Shown piece after piece: positions 16,401-21,782 of a stretch of DNA of 27,199 bases. Under the pieces are notes generated by a model that saw only the letters and a program-made list of their open reading frames with translations, searched no databases and was not told where the DNA came from. How positions within the stretch are numbered: position 1 is the stretch's first letter; the number at the start of each line of letters is the position of its first letter. The stretch comes from JBDTRY01 sp039931435. GTDB lineage: Bacteria; Acidobacteriota; Thermoanaerobaculia; Gp7-AA8. Where the stretch lies: the NCBI GenBank assembly GCA_039931435.1, contig JBDTRY010000029.1, positions 1 through 27,199 on the forward strand, written 5' to 3'. The position numbers and the translations under genes are program-made.

Positions 16401-16545
16401 CGCGCGCTGCGCTTTGAAGACCGTCATGTCCGATCTGTCGGATGCGACCTACCTCAGTAAGAGAGCACGCGAATCAATTACTCGCTCCGCATCCGCCGTC
16501 GGAATCAGAGTCCCTTCGGGCCCGACAGTCGACGCGTCGCATTGA
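13495..16545 (+). CDS. SARP-type regulator: winged helix, BTAD, AAA ATPase and TPR repeats
   Basis: The 1016-residue product starts with an OmpR-type winged helix (about 5-98; TRQRLCELLW then AALRWSLTKLRPIL). A bacterial transcriptional activator domain follows (about 103-240; ELRSMRVHIIQEL, ALRYARELVLLDPMAEEAH, EALQQYESC). Next comes a STAND/AAA-type ATPase with Walker A GEPGIGKT (288-295) and Walker B LLVLDDLQW (387-395). The C-terminal half, from about 600, is helical TPR-like repeats (FEQAAQFIMKAADASRDG, YSEATASLEEALHLA, GRPEEALDRCRVL). There is no LuxR-type helix-turn-helix at the end, so the N-terminal winged helix should bind DNA. Ligand or partner binding by the TPRs would gate ATP-dependent activation. 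The DUF4242 gene begins 20 bases after its stop and is probably co-transcribed; targets may include these neighbours. Confidence 0.92.
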   Translation: MSQPSIAVRLVGEVQVFHDEKPVTLPRSKKTRALLGYLVATARSHTRQRLCELLWDGPSDPRAALRWSLTKLRPILGERGLVTDRDHVSYVSGEANVDVHSIGMKEDPAHTPTETLQALHESFRGEFLDGLDLPSSFRYQQWLVAQREELRSMRVHIIQELISRFSEHPETALRYARELVLLDPMAEEAHAVVMRVLGSLGRTEEALQQYESCRNILKAELQRTPGEETERIRRSIFPTPLKPASSRVAGTLHGPAPLVGRIPETLELASWVEPGAGGRSEELIFITGEPGIGKTRLLAELALMVQARGGRILTGRAFEAEMIRPYGPWIDALRSIGRDEVPAAIRPDLRRLLPELDGPASDHPDRNQLFDAVSGLLGSAAERSLTLLVLDDLQWFDEASAALLHFVARDAKRGKLLIACSARSAELSENSMASTVVHALNRENRVLWLRLLPLTLDEVRMLVADLGKAIPAERVYEDSQGNPLFALEVSAALLRGSDSLDGSLESFLTERLRRLGPQAREVTPWAAALGRNFDPEILSLAAGISPAILISGLEELERHEVIRAGSSGSGGYDFVHDVMRQAAYRQMTEPVRRLLHLNIARALARVDDPVSALAGEIAHHAALGGDSLLAANAYVEAGERCLRIFAGAEAAELVQRGLEHALRLSSANRISLELKLHHIYVLAGVVIRDSEKLNRDLMRLTLEAESEGLGAEVVRGYHILGVFHEREGNFEQAAQFIMKAADASRDGDAVSAVRQLANAGRCLALLGRDIPRASALLTEAKQKAEAIRFQDPEIPLGIGLVQFHFGQYSEATASLEEALHLARERQDTWRGCICLIRLVMIELEQGRPEEALDRCRVLHPLAAKMGEGSEGPFAQALEAVSELLCGIDGAAGRVESALSTLRSIDTKGDLAYVLILLAEADLAGERPQQAHARAEEAVRLATAVGRRSDFAIAVATVARASAACGDSEGARCALKTVMSDLSDATYLSKRARESITRSASAVGIRVPSGPTVDASH

Positions 16546-16565
16546 TGAAAGGAAAAGGAGACATC

Positions 16566-16823
16566 ATGGCCAACCTCATCGTCGAGACCTCGTATTCACA
16601 GCCACTGGACGACGCAACTCACGACCGCCTCGCCGCACAACTCGACCCCTGCCTGGAGGCTTACGGTGCCCGCTGGCTGCGGAGTTATCTTTCCACCGAC
16701 CGCTTGCGCATGGTGTGCGAGTTCGAGGCGCCGGACGCTGAGATGGTGCGCATGTCCTATCGTTCGGCCGGTATCGATTTCGAGCGGGTGTGGACGGCCG
16801 AGGTCTACGCCAGATCCGCCTGA
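16566..16823 (+). CDS. DUF4242 family small protein
   Basis: The 85-residue product fits the DUF4242 pattern: an N-terminal strand (NLIVETSY), a helix (DDATHDRLAAQLDPCLEAYG), RWLRSYLSTDRLRMVCEFEAPD, then RMSYRSAGIDFERVWTAEVY. The fold is expected to be a ferredoxin-like dimer. The best studied member, Streptomyces SCO4226, binds nickel, but this copy lacks an obvious His cluster (one His in the whole chain), so metal binding here is doubtful. AAGGAG lies about six bases before ATG 16566. It follows the SARP-type regulator by 20 bases, which suggests it works with that regulator as a sensor or accessory; this is inference. Confidence 0.8.
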   Translation: MANLIVETSYSQPLDDATHDRLAAQLDPCLEAYGARWLRSYLSTDRLRMVCEFEAPDAEMVRMSYRSAGIDFERVWTAEVYARSA

Positions 16824-16860
16824 GGTCTGCCGGGCAGCTCGGCCGAAGCGTACGGCTCGA

Positions 16861-17448
16861 TCAGTGGCGTTTCTTCAGCGAGAGTGTCAGTTCGAACTCG
16901 GCTACGGGTTCCCCCTCCGACCGGGAGGGAACGGTTGCAGTGACGTGCACGGTAGCGTTTTGACGCTCGCCCGTGCGGATCGCCTCCCGTACGAGATTGG
17001 CGATCGATGCTCCGTCCGCGCAGGTGAAGTGCACATCGCCCTCGGCCCTCTTCAGAAAGCGGGCATTGAAGTCCTTGAAGATCAGCGAAACTCGTTCGCC
17101 GGATGCCTCAATGAGTTGCATGGCCAGTAGTCCCCCTGCGCAGTCGGCACCAGCGCAGAGAACTCCGAAGTACATCGATTGGAGATGATTGCGCGTGCGG
17201 CGGCTGAGTGGAATTCGAACTACCACTTTTTCCTCCGTTCGCTCCACGACGCTGGGACGAACAAACCAGAGCAACCTCACGTTCGCCAACGACCAGAGCC
17301 GGAGGAAAACGGTCTCCTGCCATCGTCTGGGAACGACTGCCCGGATCAGTGTGGTCAGCGGCATGGGGTCGATGATTGTCTCAGGGTTTCCGTCGAGATC
17401 GGCAGGAAGAATCTCCACCGAGTCACCGAGGGACGATTCAAGCGACAT
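16861..17448 (-). CDS. DUF4442 / hotdog-fold thioesterase-like protein
   Basis: The product from ATG 17448 is 195 residues. The middle carries the DUF4442 hallmark RIPLSRRTRNHLQSMYFG followed by a helix (VLCAGADCAGGLLAMQLIE), the central hotdog helix of PaaI/YiiD-like thioesterases. Later strands (VSLIFKDFNARFLKRAEGDVHFTC, NATVHVTATVPS, EFELTLSLKKR) complete the fold. Proteins of this type hydrolyse or bind acyl-CoA thioesters; the substrate is unknown. The start is uncertain: the frame is open to ATG 17508, whose codon overlaps the start of the divergent gene, and ATG 17364 is also possible. None has a good ribosome binding site. Confidence 0.82.
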   Translation of the reverse strand: MSLESSLGDSVEILPADLDGNPETIIDPMPLTTLIRAVVPRRWQETVFLRLWSLANVRLLWFVRPSVVERTEEKVVVRIPLSRRTRNHLQSMYFGVLCAGADCAGGLLAMQLIEASGERVSLIFKDFNARFLKRAEGDVHFTCADGASIANLVREAIRTGERQNATVHVTATVPSRSEGEPVAEFELTLSLKKRH

Positions 17449-17469
17449 TGCCGGTGACGAATGCCAGGT

Positions 17470-17498
17470 TTGCGCGGCCCCATCGCAGCGGCGATAAT
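17470..17498 (+). promoter_or_regulatory. Promoter with leaderless geometry for the pilT operon
   Basis: TTGCGC (17470-17475) and GATAAT (17493-17498) are exactly 17 bases apart. Eight bases follow before ATG 17507, so the transcript should begin at or beside the start codon. The only purine-rich stretch, AAGG, is one base from the ATG and cannot act as a normal Shine-Dalgarno. Confidence 0.65.
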
Positions 17499-17506
17499 CA
17501 CAAGGC

Positions 17507-17974
17507 ATGGAAGATCTGCGCGTCCCGACCGTCAAGCTCGATTGCCAGATTCTCTACGGACAGGGACAGGAGATGAGCGGCTGGATTTTTCTTCCGGCGT
17601 CCTCCCACGCCAATCAGGCGCCGCCGCGGGCCGAAGACTGGTTCAATGAACCATCCTTGTTCTTCGCCTTCATCCCGCAAAACCGGACGCGAGCGGTTCT
17701 GCTCAGCAAGGAACATGTACAGCATGTGCGCATTCCGGTCACCTCCGATGCCGGCACGATCTGGACGGAAAATCCGGTCGTTCGGCGGGCCTATGTAGAG
17801 TGCGAGGGATTCAAGATTGAGGGTGACGTTGCCTTCGCCCTTCCGGAAAACCAGAGCCGCCTGATCGATTTTCTCAATGCCGCGGGCCGTTTCGTGGGAG
17901 TCTGGCAGGAAGACTCGCTGCATCTCATCCGCAGAGACGCCATCGTCAAAGTATACGAGCCCGAGGAGGCCTGA
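17507..17974 (+). CDS. Conserved-looking protein of unknown function, first gene of a pilT operon
   Basis: The 155-residue product has no signal peptide and no membrane span. The N-terminal half is beta-rich (TVKLDCQILYGQGQEMSGWI, SLFFAFIPQNRTRAVLLSK); the C-terminal part reads VECEGFKIEGDVAF, then SRLIDFLNAAGRFVGVW and DSLHLIRRDAIVKV. The RLxDFLN segment recalls a small-protein family I know only as DUF6812-like; I am not sure of that match. The stop is two bases before the GTG of the PilT-type ATPase, so the two are translated together and the protein probably assists pilus function or its control. The start is supported by the promoter just upstream. Confidence 0.75.
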   Translation: MEDLRVPTVKLDCQILYGQGQEMSGWIFLPASSHANQAPPRAEDWFNEPSLFFAFIPQNRTRAVLLSKEHVQHVRIPVTSDAGTIWTENPVVRRAYVECEGFKIEGDVAFALPENQSRLIDFLNAAGRFVGVWQEDSLHLIRRDAIVKVYEPEEA

Positions 17975-17976
17975 AC

Positions 17977-19518
17977 GTGTCGCTTGAAACATTGCTGAGG
18001 CAGTCGGCGAAGGTGGGCGCCACGCAGCTTCGGCTCATTCCAGGCCGCCGGCTGCTGGTGTCCACTCCGAACGGCGGGGAACGGGAGGTTCAGGGCCCGG
18101 AACAGACTCGCGACACGATTCAGCAATTGCTCGCACCGATCCTCTCAGCGCAGGTTCGGGAGAGTCTCTCCTCCGGTCACGCGGAGTGGACCGTGCGGCT
18201 CCCGGACCTTGGTGCCATTCGCGTGAACGCTGATGCCACGCCGCTAGGGATCGTAGCGATCCTTCATTTGAACGACGGGGATTCAGACTCCTCGCCGGCA
18301 GGCAGCCCTGCCTCGGCACCGAAGCAGGAACGGCCCGCTGCACCTCTGCCCCGTTCCGCGGCCGCTGCTGTCCAGATCCGTCGCCCGTCCGCCGGCGCCG
18401 GAACCACCGGCGAGATGGATGCGCTGTTCAAAAACATGTACGAGATGGGCGCATCGGATCTTCACATCTCCGTCGACGCCGTTCCTCTGGTTCGCCATGA
18501 CGGCGAGATAAAGCCTCTGCCCGGCTACGAAGTGCTTTCCGCTGATGACACCAGGCGGATTCTCTGGCCGATCGCTCCCGAACGCAATCGAGTGGAATTC
18601 GACCGTCGGCACGACACCGATTTCGCGTACTCAATTGAAGGTCTGGCGCGGTTCCGCTGCAATTTCTTCATGGACCGCAAAGGCATCGGCGGAGTCTTTC
18701 GGGTCATTCCCAGCAAGATCATGACGGCCGAGGAGATGGGGCTCTCGAAAGAGATCATGCAACTTTGTCACCTGTCCAAGGGTCTGGTGCTGGTCACGGG
18801 GCCGACGGGATCGGGAAAGTCCACGACACTCTGCGCCCTGATCGATTACATCAACCGCACCCGGACCGATCACATCATCACCATCGAAGATCCCATCGAA
18901 TTCGTTCACGAAAACAAGAAATGCCTGATCAACCAGCGCCAGGTGGGAGAGCATACCGACTCATTCAAGGATGCCTTGAGGGCCGCGCTTCGCGAGGACC
19001 CTGACATCGTCCTCGTCGGAGAGATGCGCGACCTGGAAACGGTGGCCATCGCCATCGAGACCGCTGAGACCGGCCATCTCGTCTTCGGCACGCTGCACAC
19101 GTCCTCCGCGGCATCCACCGTGGATCGAATCATCGACCAGTTCCCAGCGGATCAGCAGGATCAGATCCGGGTGATGCTCGCCGAAAGCCTGAAGGGCGTC
19201 ATCAGTCAGATGCTATGCAAGCGCATCGGGGGGGGCCGCGTTCCAGCCCTGGAGGTGATGTTCGGGATTCCCTCGATCGCCAATCTGATCCGCGAATCGA
19301 AAATCTTTCAGATCCCCTCGATCATGCAGACGGGCAGAAAATACGGGATGTCGCTGATGAACGACAGTTTCGTCGATCTGGTAAAGCGCAACGTCGTGGA
19401 GCCGCAGGAAGCGTACGCCAAGGCGGTGGATAAGACCGCGCTGCTGGCCATGTTTCGCCGGAACAACCTCGACGTTTCGTGGGCACCGGCGGATGTGAAC
19501 GCGCCGGCTGCGACCTGA
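17977..19518 (+). CDS. pilT: PilT-type twitching motility ATPase with extra N-terminal domain
   Basis: The 513-residue product contains a complete PilT from about residue 145. It shows the N-terminal PAS-like domain (MGASDLHISVDAVPLVRHDG), Walker A GPTGSGKST (275-283), Asp box EDPIE (304-308), Walker B LVGEMRD (346-352), His box TLHT (372-375) and SIANLIRE (433-440), the counterpart of the PilT retraction motif AIRNLIRE. It should be a cytoplasmic hexamer that depolymerises type IV pili for twitching. Typical PilT is about 340-370 residues; the extra 140 here contain a region (5-98) resembling a second, degenerate PilT N-domain, then a Pro/Ala-rich linker. Start GTG 17977 follows a GAGGAGG at 17962-17968, inside the end of the previous gene. 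The partner PilB and pilin genes are not in the window. Confidence 0.95.
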   Translation: MSLETLLRQSAKVGATQLRLIPGRRLLVSTPNGGEREVQGPEQTRDTIQQLLAPILSAQVRESLSSGHAEWTVRLPDLGAIRVNADATPLGIVAILHLNDGDSDSSPAGSPASAPKQERPAAPLPRSAAAAVQIRRPSAGAGTTGEMDALFKNMYEMGASDLHISVDAVPLVRHDGEIKPLPGYEVLSADDTRRILWPIAPERNRVEFDRRHDTDFAYSIEGLARFRCNFFMDRKGIGGVFRVIPSKIMTAEEMGLSKEIMQLCHLSKGLVLVTGPTGSGKSTTLCALIDYINRTRTDHIITIEDPIEFVHENKKCLINQRQVGEHTDSFKDALRAALREDPDIVLVGEMRDLETVAIAIETAETGHLVFGTLHTSSAASTVDRIIDQFPADQQDQIRVMLAESLKGVISQMLCKRIGGGRVPALEVMFGIPSIANLIRESKIFQIPSIMQTGRKYGMSLMNDSFVDLVKRNVVEPQEAYAKAVDKTALLAMFRRNNLDVSWAPADVNAPAAT

Positions 19519-19600
19519 CTCCAGGCGGCGGCCGGGAGAATGACACTACTACACGTTCGTGGTTCGCGTTCCTCCGTTTGATTAAAAAGGTCGCGCGAAC

Positions 19601-19650
19601 TGTCATCCTGAAGCGTCGAGCGAAGGATCTCTTCCTACCTTCCCGGTTGC
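19601..19650 (+). repeat. Dispersed intergenic repeat, subfamily 1, copy 1
   Basis: Almost identical to 27144-27193 and 24609-24657. The core GTCATCCTGAAGCGTCGAG continues with CGAAGGATCTCTTC. ATCCT (19605-19609) and AGGAT (19624-19628) can pair across a 14-base loop. It lies between the convergent pilT and ligD genes. Confidence 0.9.
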
Positions 19651-19665
19651 TCAAACGAAGGACCC

Positions 19666-19685
19666 CCGAACATTTGAATGTTCGG
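19666..19685. other. Hairpin between convergent pilT and ligD
   Basis: CCGAACAT and ATGTTCGG pair around TTGA in the gap between two converging genes. There is no T-tract on either strand, so it may be a weak bidirectional terminator, a Rho-site or another repeat. The rest of the 207-base gap holds only the subfamily 1 repeat. Confidence 0.45.
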
Positions 19686-19725
19686 CCGCCTCAACCGGCT
19701 TGTGTTATCAAACTCGCGGAAAGAT

Positions 19726-21699
19726 TCACCTCAGCTTCGGCAAGCGCACGCCCTGTTCGAGAGCCGGACGAAACAAGTCGCCTTTTTTTGCCAGGCGGTC
19801 AGGCATCGTGCGCAAATTGAACTTTGCCGGATCGAGCTTCTTCGTCACCTCACTCCACTCAAGAGGAGCCGAAACCGGCGCTCCGTCGATGGCGCGCAGG
19901 GAATACGGAGCGACAATCGTTTTTCCGTAGCCGTTCTGAAGGCAGTCCAGGTAGAGCCGTCCTCGGCGTTGATTGAGCGGCCGTGCCGTCGTCATGAAAT
20001 CGAGCTTCGCCGCCACAGAATCGCTTACACGGCAGGCGAAGTCCGCAGCATCTTCGTGACTGTAGCCCGGACGGAGAGGTATCAGAATGTGAATGCCGCG
20101 TTTCCCGGAGGTCTTCGGCACGCTGGGCAGCTCCAACTGCTCCAGCAGCCGGCGCATGACCAGCGCCGCCTCGATGGCCTGTTCGATACCCTTCCCCTTC
20201 GCCGGATCGAGATCGAACACGAACCAGTCGGGCCACTCCAGCGTCGGGGTGTGCGAGGACCACATGTGCACGGTCAGGGCGGATCGCTGCGCCAGCCAGC
20301 GAAGCGTCTCTTTTCGATCGACGACCAGATGGCTCACCGTTTTCGAGGTCGTGCGAGTCGGCGTGTCGACGATGGTCATCCACGGCTGGGCATCGCGACC
20401 GATGTCCTGATGAAACCACGAAGGCCGATCGATGCCCTGGTTCCAGTGCTCGAGCGCCAGCGGCCGGCCGGACAAGGCTTCGATCATCGGCAATGACACG
20501 GCTTCGTAGTAGCCGGCCACGTCCTGCTTGGTGATTCCGTCGCGCGGATAAAGGATCCGCTCGGGACTGGTCAGCACGATTTCGGGAATGGATTTGCTCT
20601 TTACGGTTCTGGCACTACCCGTCGCGGCGGCCGTTTTTGCCGGGCGCTCCTTCGTGGAACGGGGTGCCGGAGAGGAGGTCTTTGTGCCCGAGGCCTGCTT
20701 CAACTTTTTCGTCTTCTCGATCTGTGCCGGCATCTCTCGGATGCACTCCTCTGGCGATTTGTCGGGACGAAGTCCGAGAAAGGACGGGTGCCGGAGCTTG
20801 CCTTCCGAGGTCCATTCCGTAAAGCGAACCTGGGCCACGAGGCGGGGCCTGACCCATGTGGCTTGTTTCATTCGTGGCGCGTCCGCGATGGCCGTGCGCT
20901 CGACGGCATCGGAGGCCAGGACACGTTTCAGATCGACACGCTGTTTGGCTGAGTAGCCCGTACCCACTTTGCCGGCGTAGTGCATGGCGCCGTTCTGCAT
21001 GACACCTGCGAGGAGCGCTCCGATCTGTTTTTCATCGTTGGAGCTGAGCGTGAATCCGACCACGGCCACTTCCTGTTCATGATGTGCCTTCATTTTCAGC
21101 CACGCTTTGGATCGCTTCGCCTCATAGAGAGACCCGCGTCGTTTTGCGATCAGACCCTCGTGGCCTGCGAGGGATACAGCCTCCATCATCTGCCTGGCCG
21201 AGCCCGTGAATTGTTCGGAGAGGCGTATGCCCTTCGGCGGTCGAGTGAGGAGCTTCTCCAGGAGCTGGCGGCGTTCCTCGACTTTGCGCCGGCGAAGATC
21301 GGTTCCGTTCAGCCAGAGCAGATCGAACACGAAGTAGACGCTGTTCTCCATCTCGCCCCGCTGAAGCAACTCAAAGCGGGAGGCCCCTGTCGAATCCAGG
21401 GCAACGATCTCCCCGTCCAGCACGGCCTCGTCCACTTTCAACTTTCCGACAGCCTCGGCGACAAACGGAAATCGCCCGGAAAGATCGAGCTGATTGCGGC
21501 TCCACACCGCGACCGAGCCATCGACGATGGCGCTCACGGCACGGAAGCCGTCGTATTTCAACTCGAAGACGTAGTCTCCCTCGTTCGGCGGCACTCCTTC
21601 GACGAGCGTTGCCAGCATAGGAGGAAAAAGTCTTTGCAGCAGCCGCTCGGGCTGCCCGGCGGACGCGGCCAGCGGGCGCTTCGCTCTCGAGGAACTCAC
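19726..21699 (-). CDS. ligD: DNA ligase D, LIG-POL form without phosphoesterase domain
   Basis: The 657-residue protein has an ATP-dependent DNA ligase domain first (about 20-330): KYDG with nucleotidyl Lys K48, EGLIAK (181-186) and WLKMK (200-204), then an OB-fold with GKVGTGY. A Ser/Lys/Ala-rich linker (330-370) leads to the LigD-type polymerase/primase domain (about 372-650), with DLDP (496-499), H478 and H483 in HMWSSH, and SGKRGIH (531-537). The order LIG-POL and lack of the 3'-phosphoesterase domain match the Bacillus type. LigD normally works with Ku in non-homologous end joining, but no ku is in the window. Start GTG 21699 has no ribosome site. The gene lies 83 bases downstream of glgP in the same direction. 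Confidence 0.95.
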   Translation of the reverse strand: MSSSRAKRPLAASAGQPERLLQRLFPPMLATLVEGVPPNEGDYVFELKYDGFRAVSAIVDGSVAVWSRNQLDLSGRFPFVAEAVGKLKVDEAVLDGEIVALDSTGASRFELLQRGEMENSVYFVFDLLWLNGTDLRRRKVEERRQLLEKLLTRPPKGIRLSEQFTGSARQMMEAVSLAGHEGLIAKRRGSLYEAKRSKAWLKMKAHHEQEVAVVGFTLSSNDEKQIGALLAGVMQNGAMHYAGKVGTGYSAKQRVDLKRVLASDAVERTAIADAPRMKQATWVRPRLVAQVRFTEWTSEGKLRHPSFLGLRPDKSPEECIREMPAQIEKTKKLKQASGTKTSSPAPRSTKERPAKTAAATGSARTVKSKSIPEIVLTSPERILYPRDGITKQDVAGYYEAVSLPMIEALSGRPLALEHWNQGIDRPSWFHQDIGRDAQPWMTIVDTPTRTTSKTVSHLVVDRKETLRWLAQRSALTVHMWSSHTPTLEWPDWFVFDLDPAKGKGIEQAIEAALVMRRLLEQLELPSVPKTSGKRGIHILIPLRPGYSHEDAADFACRVSDSVAAKLDFMTTARPLNQRRGRLYLDCLQNGYGKTIVAPYSLRAIDGAPVSAPLEWSEVTKKLDPAKFNLRTMPDRLAKKGDLFRPALEQGVRLPKLR

Positions 21700-21782
21700 G
21701 ACGCGAATGATCTCACGAACCGTCTTCGAAGATTCCGCGCAAGATCCCGTTACGAATTCGCTGCGAAGTCCCGATGGCCCGA

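Noticed and set aside
19666..19685. Hairpin after pilT as a clear intrinsic terminator
   Set aside because: No T-tract follows on either strand, so I list it only as a hairpin.
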